Notes under the pieces: generated by a model | The model's input: the letters and a program-made list of their open reading frames with translations, nothing else | Told to the model about the DNA's origin: nothing | Database searches by the model: none | DNA from: Antennarius striatus | Taxonomy: Eukaryota; Chordata; Actinopteri; Lophiiformes; Antennariidae | NCBI RefSeq assembly: GCF_040054535.1 | Contig: NC_090785.1 | Span: forward strand, 5,265,501-5,329,500 | Direction: 5' to 3' | Length of the DNA stretch: 64,000 bases | Shown: in pieces, positions 1-52,700 of the stretch | Position numbering within the stretch: the stretch's first letter is position 1 | Layout of the letters: every line of letters starts with the position of its first letter | Program-made: the position numbers and the translations under genes

Positions 1-902
1 CAAACACACCAAGGCCTGCCCACTGTTCACCATGTCGTGCTGTTTTACAGACCCCTGCAGGAGCGGTTAAGTCCTGGCAGCTGCTTTCTACGTCTATCCT
101 TCGCTGGCCTTCTCTCCTCTGTTAATCCATCATTTCTTTTTGTGCGTGTCTTTCACTGTCCTTCTCTCACTTTGTGAAACGTGAAGCCCCTTTCTCCAAA
201 TATTTCTTTTAAGATGGAGTTACAGAGTTTTGTTATGCCAGGCATCATTGCCGGGTCCCCTTGGTACAATCTGACTGCTTTGACATATCTGACCCTGACA
301 TCAGGCCGGACCCCTCCCTGTCTCTCTACAGCTAATGGCCACCACCTCTTGATGATTACCGCTGTTTGAGCATTAGGTTTGATTCCTTGCGATGTGTCAT
401 TGTTTTGCCTCTGTCCAGTTGAATCGTTCTTAGTTTTTCTCGTCATGTCACTGTATATTTTCTTGAAAAATACTGTGGATATTACTTTATTGCTAATCTG
501 TTTCAACCCTGATTCAACATTTAGAATGTCACAAACGATAATCAAAGTGTCGTGTCTCATGTCATGATTGCACATTTAAAATATGTTCTACAGTATTTAA
601 TAGGGGTCTTCCCATCTGTGGGGAAGTTGTTGAATCATTGAAGGAACTGTGATCTCACTGCCTAATCTAATCCACATGCCCCATACCAGGACAGTTAACC
701 CTCTTGTCATGAATTTTCATCATTGAGCTGGCGACTCGTCCTGGGTATTGCTTTGCCCATATCCGGGAATAGGCTCCAGAAAAACCTGTGACTCGTATTT
801 CGAATAAGCGTTTGAAGGCAAGGTGATTGCACTTAACAAACATGTTAATCTGTTATTCTTAAATTACATACAGTGAATCCATTATACCAGGATAACTTAA
901 GG

Positions 903-1411
903 TACATGTGTCAGACTCAATAGCCGGGGGCCAAATGTGGCCCACCACATCATTTTGTGTGGCCCGCGAGAGCATAAAGGGTCCGTGTCTAAAAATAAAT
1001 AGGTCAAAAGTTTTGTTTGGGCGAAACTACATTTCCCACAATGCAGTAAGCCCATTTTAACAGTGACAAAAACATTTTGAACAAAGTAAATGTCCTAACT
1101 TGTTCTTGATCTTATTATTAAATATACCTTTATTCATTTGGAGAGTTTGATCATTGATTGATATACTTATTTGTCATAACCTGACAAATTTAAAGGATCT
1201 ATGTCATAACATGGAAACAAGCAAAAATATTTTGTTATGTGCAACTGTAAGTTGAATAAGTAATACATTCAGTTATTTAACATTAAGGAGGAGTTTGTTT
1301 ATTTTACATTACATTGAGTTACATTAGTTACATTTCTAAGTTACATATGTTCCTTTGAGGACAGCCATTATGCTAATGTGGCCCTCAGTGAAAATGAGTC
1401 TGACATCCCTG
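903..1411. mobile_element. hAT-type MITE with perfect 8-bp target-site duplication
   Basis: Nonautonomous DNA transposon of 509 bp. The inner terminal inverted repeat TGTCAGACTCA is seen at the left end and, reverse-complemented, at the right end (TGAGTCTGACA). Both ends also carry a GTGGCCC-like subterminal block. ACTTAAGG occurs at 895-902 and again at 1412-1419, a perfect 8-bp duplication as expected for hAT transposases. The outer 5-6 bases of the left TIR have drifted. No transposase ORF. It sits 56 bp upstream of an atp8a1 exon. Confidence 0.82.
1026..1045 (+). promoter_or_regulatory. ZNF143/THAP11 (SBS)-like motif inside the MITE
   Basis: ACTACATTTCCCACAATGCA matches the staf/ZNF143 site, commonly written ACTACAnnTCCCAnnATGC. 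Binding is not shown by sequence alone. Confidence 0.5.
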
Positions 1412-1475
1412 ACTTAAGGTATTGTTGTTATTGTAATTATTGTTTTTGTTGTTATTGTTGTTTCTGTCATTATAG

Positions 1476-31878
<30,403 letters not shown>

Positions 31879-32796
31879 GCCGCCGGCCAACCTGGAGCCA
31901 CAAGAGCTACTTTGGATGGCGACACATTGAAGCTTAAAGGGGGAGAAGACGAGGCACGGACTCGCCTCCAGGACTGACGGAATTTTTCAACGTGAATATA
32001 AAAGGGACAGGAAAGTGATAATGAATCGTCTTTTTTGGGAAAAGAAAGGGAAAATAAACAAGGAAAGAAAAGAAATTGTGTTCACAATCAGCTGTAGTCG
32101 TGTGTCCACAGACATAACGAGCACTGTGCTTTCTTAGTGGTCTATGGTCTGAAGCTCTTCACTGTTCTTGCTCTGTTTGTTGATGTGAACACCTCACTAT
32201 TGAAAGTCATTTTGAATCATTGAAATCAAATTCCCGAGCACCGTTGTGTATAGATGTCAAAACACTGGACAGTGATAAGTTTTAGAGGATTGCAGCTTGG
32301 AGATTGCCAAAGAGCAGTCGTGTATACAATCTTCCATGTACTAGTGAATTCGGAAAACATTAAACCAAATGTATTCACACTCCTAAGTGTATTCCAACAC
32401 CAAATGGACCACTTCAGAGCAGACATTTGTATTTGATTTTTGCACATAATGAAGCATCTGTAGTGTAAAGCCTTACATTTACTCATGCCTTTCTGTCTCT
32501 TTGAAAATATTTCTCTTTCATTTTTAAAGTCTGTAGCTTTCGTGCCTGTTTTTTTTCCTTTTTATGTATTTTTTTTAAGATGTTGCTTCTTTGAACTTAC
32601 CGTAGTCCTGTTTCCACTGATTTACAGCAAAATCCTTGCTCTTAACAAATAACTGCATTCCATACATAGCTCCTGTCTCAATAATCACAACAGTGCCTAT
32701 ATCCAATTTTTCCCTTGTAGAAGAAAAAGATAGCCAAGAATAGTTTTGCCAGCTAGTTTAGACCAGTGCTCCACACACACACGCACACGCACACGC

Positions 32797-32851
<55 letters not shown>

Positions 32852-34293
32852 TCTAGTGAAGACGACATCACTCCCTACCACAGTATTGCACTCATACAAT
32901 GTGAAAACTACAGAGTGCCTTGCGGCACATGTATGAAGTCAGATTAGTTGGGCAGGAGTCTCTCCGACGGTCCCGTCGAAGGTCACATCGATGATAGTAT
33001 TTCCCTTAAAATGGAGATTTAATCCCAACGTAAGTGCCATTAGCATAAGGGAGAGTGATATATTAGCCAGGAAAACTCCACAAACAATATCAAAACGACT
33101 TTGTCTCTATAGTTATTTTGTGGATTTGTATTTTTATATTGGAGATGTATGAATTTTGCATTGACTGGCTTTGTAATGAATTGTCTAATATTTTTTTCTT
33201 TTTCTTTTTAAACTGGCAGGATAGCATAGATCGAATGAGGGAACCGAGCTTTCTTAAATGTCTCATTATATGAATATTGATATTGTTACAGCTTCATTTA
33301 TGAATACTTGTGATGTCCGTGTGATTGCTTTCTTCTCCCTATGGGAGATCAGATTTCTGATGCCGTGTGTGAACATGTCAGTTTATTGTCTGCACGTGCA
33401 CATGCATGTGTGTGTGTGTGTGTGTGCGTGAGATAGAGAGAGAGTGTGTATAAGGTCTGTGTACACATTGCATGTCTGTGTCCTCTATGCGTGACTGGGA
33501 GCTTCTGGGTTTGCAGTCGTCCCAGTGTGATGCATTTATATATATGTGTGTGCGTGTGCGTGTGTGTGTGGTGACGCTTGCTCCCTTTGTCCGTCTGCAC
33601 GAATCCAGGTATAGCTATAGTGTACTACTGTGTGATGATGCATGGCCCATATAGGAAAGAGAGCGGTGTGACTGTGAATATGGTTGCGTTTGTGGTCAAA
33701 CTCGACTGTAGGAGTTTCTGATACTCCGCTTGCTTCAACAGGAGATATTACACAAGTCATTTATTGTACCTCTTCAGTAATATGTATATGGTATTTTCTA
33801 GTTTCGGTATATGATTTATCTTCAGTGTACATGTCTGTAACTTGTTTTCTTCATGCTGTGTATCTTTGCTTCACTGGAAAGCACTTTTGTGTTTCTGAGT
33901 GGTTATTTGGTTATTGTCTCCTCCTGCGCTTCAATGTTAAAATTGAATCGGTTATCATCGTCCAAAAGTTTCACACTACTGAATGTGGAAGGCTTAGGCT
34001 GTTGCTTTCTTTTTCTTTTCTTTTTTTTAAGAAAATATGAAACACGTTGCTGTCTGTGAAAGTCGTGAGCTGCATGAATGGATAACACAAACTGTTCTTT
34101 GAAATGTTTACTGTACTACTTTGATTCTTCCTCAAATATCAATCACTTCACAAAAGAGAAAAAGACGCACCTTTGACCTTTCTTTTCAATACTTCATTCT
34201 TTTCTGTCATTTTGGGCAATGATTGTTCTGCATGTTGGGACTGCAAACTAGTAAGTGTTGTCTTTTACTACCATGAAGGACTACTAAAATAAA
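31879..34293 (+). other. atp8a1: atp8a1 3'UTR with poly(A) signal
   Basis: No convincing ORF. It contains a mixed (CA)n tract at 32772-32847, TG tracts at 33408-33430 and 33541-33570, and ends near an AATAAA at 34288-34293. An earlier AATAAA occurs near 32051, so shorter forms are possible. The end position is inferred from the signal, not from transcript data. Confidence 0.6.
32772..32847. repeat. (CA)n with CG interruptions in the atp8a1 3'UTR
   Basis: CACACACG and CACACGCA units followed by about 20 pure CA units. Confidence 0.95.
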
Positions 34294-36051
34294 CTCTACA
34301 GTCATGGAGGAATGATGTGAACATCGTGACTATTTTTATGTGTATTTGCAGGTTTGTAATCGCTGTGTCATCTCGAGCTTGTGTTTGGGGACAAACAGGA
34401 CATGTAGGAACCTAAACAGGAAAAGGCAGGGAGGAACAAACAAATGAAACCAATACAGTCCTTATTTGTTGTGGCGATGGGGGTTAGTTGATCTGCTGCT
34501 GGTGTGGATCTCACACATGTAGGGATGTTCATGCAACAGATTTTAATTTCAGATTCATGAGATTACTTTTACTAAATATGTTAGGAAACCACTTTTATTC
34601 AGGCATGAAGATATGTTAGTGGGAAATTATTGTATTCTAAACAATTAAGTTCAATTAAATATTAAAATCTATACAGATCATCTATAATTCATTAGATACC
34701 AATGTGAAGATGCCATGCGTTTATTTTTTTATTAATAATATCACATTTTGTCCAAAGCTGAAAGTAACACCTCTGATTTTAATATGATTACATTACAATC
34801 TTATTAATATTAAAACAATCTTGTATTTTCTAATTTTTTGGAGCTTAAAAATTAGGTTCACTAAGGCTTATGAGATTTAAATTCATAATTTAAAAAAACT
34901 GTTACTTTTGGCAATTGCAAAGCTTAAAACGTATCTCATTTTGATGTTATTCAAGTGTTTTGTGATGATTTAACTTGTCACATTTCCAGAATAGAGACCA
35001 AGGCAAATCTTCCATCTACTGTTGATGGTCTTGTGATCAGAATGAACATTTTTATTAGTTGTTTCACTCTTTTTTGGGGAGGTCACAGGTTAACAAATGA
35101 TTGGATTATATATGTGCGCATGAGTAGAAATTGTGACTCCAGTACTGATATCTGAAACAAAAATAGAAAAGTGAAACATTTTATGTATATCTAGTTGTAG
35201 TGCGAAGTTTTATAAATAGTATTTTAAAAAATGGTTTTGATTTGATGAATATGCGATGTGTTCTTGCCACCGCGGTGACGTGAATGATTTTACGTGAAAG
35301 GTTTTTCAGTGGCTATAAAATAATAAATTCCAGTGAAGTCAGTCAAGCGAAAGTCTCAGTGTGTGAGGAGCTAAAATCAGGATACCCACCTTCACAGATA
35401 ATCTGGGATAGAGGGTGAACAGTTTTTGGGTTTTTTTCATGGCTGGGAAAGATTCCAACTTTCTGAAAGATTCAGGAAATAGTTTGAAAACTGGCAACTT
35501 CAAGTTCCTTCTATAAGCAGAATGTAAAATTTGCGAAGTCGATTCATTTCATCGATGGCTGTACCGATTGACTTGTGGAAGCCTTGAACGGTCCAGTGAT
35601 GACAGACTGAAGGGAACCCTGAGAGTAGAAGCAAACGGCTTAACCGGGACAACAATGGGTTTCATGAGACGCTGATTACCGAGTCCATTTCACAGACAGC
35701 CGCAGAATAGAACGGTTTTTGCGGACACTTTGTCATACCTGTTGCTGCAACCTAAACCTTTATTTCTGGGGCGAGTTGTTTTTAACACTGCGACCATACC
35801 ATGCTCATTGAACACTGACAATGACTGATCTCTGTGCCGCATTCCTTCTGTGAAGTCTGGCGCAAGAACGAGCCACAGGTAGGGAGCTGCTGCTCAGTCC
35901 CAGCTGCTCCGGTTTCCTTTTTTTTTTTTTTTTTTGAATGAGTGATGATGAGACCTCTTAGAATGCAGGCTCTTTTTTGCTCAGATGTCAAAAATGCAGT
36001 TTAAAAGGCATTTCTTTACATATATTAGTGCACAGAGAGTTCTGAAAAAAC
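34294..36051. other. Intergenic or overlapping-3' region between atp8a1 and shisa3
   Basis: 34.5-35.2 kb is strongly A/T-rich. 35.3-35.9 kb is more balanced and may be distal 3'UTR of shisa3, as a second - strand poly(A) signal occurs near 35759-35764. A T-run lies at 35918-35934. No gene supported. Confidence 0.55.
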
Positions 36052-36057
36052 TTTATT
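36052..36057 (-). other. shisa3: Poly(A) signal of shisa3
   Basis: AATAAA on the - strand, about 580 bp beyond the shisa3 stop codon. Confidence 0.55.
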
Positions 36058-36635
36058 CACTCTAAATTGAGAAATCAACATGATCCTGCTAAAATGCCTG
36101 TACAACATATAAAAAGTTCAAAATTTCCTCAAAATTAAAATGTCATTTGTGTATCAGGTCCTCAGAGGTCCTCGCGATTGTCAACAACAAATCATCTCCT
36201 TGGTTTCCAACAATAAAATAAAAAGCCCAAATTCTCAGAGTGACGGTAACAGTGCTAGGTGGGGTTAACCGATTTCAAAAGGTGATAAAATAGTCAGGAT
36301 TCTAAGCTGGTGATTTGAAAATCATGTATAAAAAAATAAAATATATGCCAGTGACATCTGGTTCCAATTGGAGTGAAAAGTGCACAACATTCAGAACTGT
36401 TACTGTGTCTAAACGGGTCTGTTGCTGCGTGGTGTGATGTGGACAAACGCCTCGGGCTGTTCGACCACATCTGCGTTGTTGTACTTCCTCTCTCTTCCTC
36501 CCGTTGAACTCGCCGCGTCCCCTGAGCCACCCCGAAGCCTTGGATCCCAACACCAGCTACGCTGCATCGTGTTTTAACTTTTCGACGCAAATCCCGCCAT
36601 CAAACGTTTTTGTAATCCTCCTGCTGGGAGCGCTG

Positions 36636-46674
<10,039 letters not shown>

Positions 46675-48332
46675 AGACGAAGGAAGAATCAAAAGACAAA
46701 TGCCGGAAATGTAGCTGTACAACAACATATCTCAAAAAACACCGACCTGATCCTGTCACTCTACTGAGTGAAGAAAACATTCCAGACGTTTATGAAACCG
46801 AATATAACTCCAGTCTCTCTGAAGCAGTTCCTATTTTTAGTTTTGTAGCTTTTTGCCATTTTTATACTTAGAATTTTATTTGGTCCAAATTTGCCTCTAA
46901 GGTGTGGGATTAAACAGAAAATTTGAGTCTTCCATTCTACTTTTTTCCCCTTTTTTTTTTTGTAGTTTGCTGTTTTGAGCAGTTGTGTCATTGTTAATGA
47001 AATATTTATGTTGTGATTTAGGGATGAAATCCCAGCAAATATTTCCACATTTTACCTTAAGGTCACAAGGAAGTTAATTGTGTTAATGGTAGTGACTTCT
47101 GGTATGCCTGACATTGACACTCTCCATTGCAGAAAGTTGCATTTAATGCCTTTCTGTGAAGCTCTGTCATTGGCTAAGCACCTTTACTTGGAACCTTTCT
47201 ACAGGAGTGCCTCTGAGGAAGTCATGTTTCTTTACCTGTAATCTTGGCATCCCCTCTGTAATTTTATTTCTTTGAATCTTTTTTGATGCATCAAGTTTAT
47301 TCTTCAGAAAGTGCATTATGCTACAGAGTTGATCCACTGTGCTCTGTAACACAGCTTTCGCTGCATGTGTCGAAAGATGTTTCGATCAAAGCTGGTCCTA
47401 TTTTTTACATTTCCTGCAATGGATTTTAGGATTGGCTGAAAACTGTGTGCCATTTCCAAACACCTATAAAATGAGACAAATAAATTATTAATTTCAAACT
47501 TCCACTAAAGTTGAACTTAAAGTTACTTGAGATTTTAGCAGGTCAGCGGATAGCATTGCAAAATTCTTCATTTGAAATCTCCTAAAATTATTTTCAAGTA
47601 GACTCATAATTCTTTACAAGGTAATGTATGCACTTTATTTTATAAATCCAAGTGTTTCCTCTGTTATTTTCTTCTTCCCCACACAAAATGCCTTGCATCG
47701 ATCAATCTACAAGGTAAATGCATTTGTGTTCAGCTGTTCACTGGTGAGAGGACTTACTGCCTCACACCGGTGGAACATGTCCTTATAATAATGCCTTAAA
47801 CTTGATTCAAAACCTCCACTGTAAAACGTGTTGATGCTTTGCGTGTTATCAAATCACAGGAAATGTCCCTTTTTGTCGATATTTAATAGACCAGGCAGAA
47901 AAGAAATCATTCTTTCTTCCAGAAGTGCTTGTTTTATGTCTCTCTGTGGCTGAAGACATCAACCGGGGTCAGAATTTAAACGTTTAAGTTTGACAGTGTT
48001 CATTTATTTTGGTACTTAACTTCATTACACTGTTTTCTACGTTTGAATGTACCACATTTATTAGGTGAGTTTGCCACGTTGGTAGTACTGTGTAAATGTG
48101 TATTATAAAGTACAGTATTGTGTGAGCTGTTCTTCAAATTAAAGGCCACGTAGAGAAGTGCCACAAAAACTTGACCAGTTGGCTTCTGTCGTTGTGTTGC
48201 TGTTCTGAATGTGAGCGTTTGTTGTATTTACTCCTTCACCTTCAAAGTGGCTGTTTTATCAACACTGTGAAACGTCGGTAGGATTTTTACAAATCTGAGA
48301 GCTTCTGTTGTTTTTTATTCATAATAAATAAA
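46675..48332 (+). other. bend4: bend4 3'UTR with poly(A) signals
   Basis: Overlapping AATAAA hexamers at 48323-48332 mark a probable end. A/T-rich, no ORF of interest. Confidence 0.6.
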
Positions 48333-48484
48333 ATAAGCACTGAAGCTGAAAAGTTACAGATGATTCACTGGTTTCATATTTCTCAGTCTTTATTCCTTTG
48401 TATTATTATTATTGTTGTTGTTGTTTTTGTTGTTGTTTTTGTTGTTAATTATCGTTGTTCGACTCAACGACGTGTCACCGATTT

Positions 48485-48499
48485 CCACCAGATGGCGCT
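48485..48499 (+). promoter_or_regulatory. CTCF-like motif
   Basis: CCACCAGATGGCGCT fits the CTCF core CCANNAGRKGGCRS with no mismatch. Confidence 0.5.
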
Positions 48500-48982
48500 G
48501 CAACCGTATGAATGACATCCGACCAAGTCCAACAGTAGAGGCAGCACTCCGGCCGCCGTCAGTAAAAACTACTGTCGTTTAAATTTAATGTAGTTCCAGC
48601 AAAACGAGGGGCAATGCATTAATATGTGTCCCTATTCAAGTCAATTATATAATTTATTTGCCTTTCCATTAGTCTGTGCGCATCCTGCCTTCATATTTGA
48701 GAATTTTCTGTGTCACGTGCTGAAACAATACTGGATGTAAATATTATTTTATATAATATGGTAAAATCATCCCATTTTTACATGCGTGACAGTGATTTCA
48801 ATAGAGTGTAAGCGGCAGCAGCTTCTGCGGTTTCATGTGTCCGCTGGATGCGCGCCTTCTCTGAAAGGACCGATGCGCGTTCAGACAGGCTGCAGTCCGC
48901 AGCTCGGTGTCGGCGGGGCTGACTGAGATTGTTGGTGTTCCGCTTTAATTCTGCGGCATCTCTCGCTCTCTTCCTCTCCCTA

Positions 48983-48984
<2 letters not shown>

Positions 48985-49013
<29 letters not shown>
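48985..49013. repeat. (CT)n tract upstream of rab11fip5
   Basis: About 14 CT units, a GAGA-type polypurine/polypyrimidine tract in the CpG-rich leader zone. Confidence 0.9.
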
Positions 49014-49017
<4 letters not shown>

Positions 49018-49388
49018 GTCCCTCTTTCTCTGGATGCGGGCCCGCAGCTCTGGAGGGCGGGACATGCGGACTTAATGAACAGATTTTGGATAAGTGATGC
49101 GACATGTGCGCAGCGTGGATTTAGGGTGGATGCCAACATGCTACTCGTCTAACTCGCATTGGGGGGAATTTGGGAACGGCCTGTCGATCCGAGGCCGGGT
49201 TGCTGTTTGAATTCTGCCCTCGGATGAAACCCAGAGGCTCGGGAGACTTTTAGGATATTCCGCAGAGGTGTGATTGCGCAGCGCAAATCTCAACAGAAAA
49301 GGGGATGATTTGCTTATCAATTGTTGAGAAGTGAAATCGCGATTATTCCAGGACACACAGGAGCTCCCCGTCTGTGCAGCGGTGCAAG

Positions 49389-49768
49389 ATGATGTCACTG
49401 ATAGATCTGGACGATGACCAGCGGTGGGTGCCAACCCATGTGAACGTCACGGTCCTCCGCGCAAGAGGGCTGCGGACTAAGGGCAAGCACGGCAGCCGAT
49501 ACCTCTACACCATCATCCAGGTGGGGAAGGAGAAATACACCACTGGGCTGGTGGAGAAGGCGAATATACCCGAGTGGAATGAGGAGTGTTGTTTCGAGCT
49601 GCTCCCGGGAATCCTGGAGGAATGCGGCCGGAGCGCACACCCCCCGGGGAGCGGGCACCTGGTCCTCACCGTCATGCACCGGGTACTGATCGGTCTGGAC
49701 GTGTTTCTGGGACAAACCATCATTCCTCTGGATAAGATATTTCAGGACGGGATGTGTCCCCGAGATGA
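49389..49768 (+). CDS. rab11fip5: rab11fip5 exon 1: C2 domain
   Basis: Starts MMSLIDLDDDQRWVPTHVNV. Ends GATGA/GTACGT, and the GA is completed to Glu by exon 2. Confidence 0.94.
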
Positions 49769-52700
49769 GTACGTTGTGTTTTAATATGTATTTATGCACT
49801 ACAAATGTAGTTTCAATGCTGCAGAGTAGAAACATCAATTTTCAATGATGAATTTAAGTAAAATTGGGGGAAAAAAATATCCAAAGTGTCACATTTCCAA
49901 ACCCTGTACTGATTAATGATTAAAGATGCAGGTAGAGATCACTTCAACTGCTTTATGCTGCAGCTGGAATCCTTTATTATCCATTTATTTTGTATTTGCA
50001 ATGAGAATCGACAAAGTAAGTGCAAATTGTAAATAGACCTGCTCAAGTAGAGGAAGTGCATCAAATTGTGCTCAAGACATACTTAACTACTTTTCCCCAC
50101 TTAAGATAGTCTCAGTGGAATAATATGATTCAGGACCAAAACCCCAGCAGCACAGGCCAGAGATTCTCATTAGGGAGGCTGAGGTTCAATAATTATATCC
50201 AACAGGATGACACAGAAAATTACCAAAGATTGAACTCTGAGTGCATCTGGACTCATTTAAGTCCTCTAGACTGACCAGTGCACTCACTGCTTTATCTTGC
50301 TGTGGAGCAAGTAGTGATTCAGTCTGGAAGTGACTGGAACTCTTTAAGAAGACAGTTTAGGCCAGTTTAACTTACTAGGTTATGGTATGAATTACTGCAT
50401 CATCTGAAGTACATTCCTGCCTGGGCCCATTGTGGTTCGAGGGATAGCCATATTGCTCCACTTCTCTCTCCATTATTACAATCAAAAGGGATTTTTTTTT
50501 ATTTTGAATTTGTGATTTTTACCTATCAACTATGCAGACTTGTCCTTTGAAAACTGTGTACTGTATATGCAGTAATTGACATTTTATCCGTTATATTATT
50601 ATGTGTTAGATAAACATATTGAGTCTGTATAATATACAGAATAACTGATGTAGTTTTTAGTCAAGATAACCCTCATTATCATTCAGATAAGTTCTAACTT
50701 TGGAGGTTTCCAGTTCAAATTGGTCATTATAACTTAATGTCTGTCTTATTTTGCTTTTAAAGGCCTTAAAATAAATCACTGACTTGTGACTAAGTTATAT
50801 TCTTTTTAAGTAACTTCTTACATCGCCTTTGTTTTGTTTTTGTTTTGTTTTTAATTTAATTTGCCTGATTTGAGTATTTGGAGTTATGCAGCAGGTGATG
50901 ACACAAAAGCACTCACCCACAATATGTGGAACATTTCCACTGTTAACCCTGAAGAGCAGAATGTACAGAAACATACAACATCTGGTTCTAATTGTGGCCT
51001 CCTCACTCTCTCAGTCCAGAGAAAACCTCTGGATTCCTGCTGTTAGTTTTGGCTCTACAGTACTTTATCTGGTTCACCCAAAGGGTTTAAGAGGCAGGAA
51101 CAAAAGGGAGAACTTTATTTGTTGACTCTTCTTACAGCGTTACCCGTGTCTTACATAAACCATCCACATTGATGGGTGGGATTGAGCTGTGATTCCCCTG
51201 CTCTGTGATTTGTGTAAAACAGTGCCCCATGACAAATTTCCAGATTATGTAATATTCAGAAAGGATTGCTAAGTAGAAATCAATGCTTTCTGTTGTTCGT
51301 TTTGTCCCATCCATCCTGATTTGTGTTTGCCTTAGAATTTCATACAGCCTGTTAAAGGGAAAGCAGTGGTTTAAGATTGGCTGTCACAGGGTAGGTGTTG
51401 ACCATCCCCTTCTCTTTTGTGGCTCCAGATGGTTTAAACTCAACTCTAAGGTGGGAAGAAAGGAGAAGGATCGCGGTGAACTTCAGGTAACAGTCCAGTT
51501 CACCCGCAACAACATGACCGCCAGCATGTTTGACCTCACCATGAAGGACAAACCTCGCTCCGCTTTTGGCAAGCTCAAAGATCGCGTCACAGGGAGGAAG
51601 AGAGGGGACATGGAGTCTTCCTCTGCAATTGTCCCGGGTCGCTACGCCGCTTTGTCAGGATCCCTGGGGCAACCGTTTGGAGAGGATGGAAGAGGGACGT
51701 TGGAGCCTTCAGATGTGGAGATAGCAGAGGAGAAGAGGAGCAAGATGAAAGATTTCTTCAAAGGAAGGCTGAGCAAGTCATCTGACACCAGGTCATGCTC
51801 GTCACTGGCTTCAGACAGTAGTCTGTTTTCCATTGCCAGTGATAGCCCTCCGCCCAGCCTCGATCTGCTGTCAGACCCTCCCAGTTCTCCCATCTACACT
51901 AGCAAAGTGAGAGTGGACACCCATTATGGAGAGACAGATTTAGCTAAAAAAGGTGAGGTTATATAACATTTATCTGTGTGCGGCATGAAGGCTGGGGTCA
52001 GTTGGGACTACATTAAAAGAAAACAAGCGCTTCCATACATCCGAAAATTTGGATATGATTATAACTGATGATTATGATTTAATCCTCAATTATTTTAAAT
52101 CTTAAATTGTAACAAAACTACATGGTAAGTAAGTTGGTCAGGTAAGGTGGTAACTTACCTCTATTTCCTTTTTAATCCACATGTAAGAGCTTTTTGGATA
52201 TTCAGTTTTGTGGCTGGTACAAACATTGTTTGAAAAGTATTGTATAATTGTACATGCTAATATCTTTTTTTTACATAGCCAGGCACACTTTTAGCATCTT
52301 TCAGCTCCTTGTTTTTGTTTTGCTTCCCATAAAGGTTTTTGATTGACTCTCTTTTGCTTGGTTCTGTCAACTATAGACACACTGTATCTAATAAATTGCA
52401 CACTTAAAATTATTTGCTAGCAACTACTACCATCTGCTAATTGAACATAGTGGAGCGTTTAGATGCTTAAAAGCTATCTTTTGGAAAGAAACAAAAGCAG
52501 ACTTCATTCTGATGTTACTTACAGCTGGATTTGGGGGTCAAACTCACCATTGCTTCCAATTCTGTCCCTAGTGGTTTTGTGGTGAAAAATGCCCCTGTGG
52601 CCTAAGAAGCATTTGCCCAGTTGTTCTCTAAATACTATGATTAAGTCCAACCACTGAGGGTGCACAACCAGTGTGTTACTAAGCCACAGTGAACGTTGCA

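Larger units (their letters stand above)
1..1475. other. atp8a1 intron (partial), with MITE
   Basis: No atp8a1 exon recognised in 1-1475. The only structured element is the MITE at 903-1411. The rest is A/T-rich single-copy-looking DNA. Confidence 0.7.
48333..49388. other. Interval between bend4 and rab11fip5, with rab11fip5 promoter/5'UTR
   Basis: A (TTG)n tract lies at 48402-48445 and a CTCF-like motif at 48485-48499. 48.8-49.39 kb is CpG-rich, with a (CT)n tract at 48985-49013, and is the likely promoter and 5'UTR of rab11fip5. Confidence 0.55.

Noticed and set aside
1-900. Search for the preceding atp8a1 exon
   Set aside because: No stretch with P4-ATPase similarity and splice borders; the exon must lie upstream of the window.
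49374-49388. Upstream in-frame GTG as the rab11fip5 start
   Set aside because: It is not an ATG; the MM pair at 49389 fits the class I FIP N-terminus.
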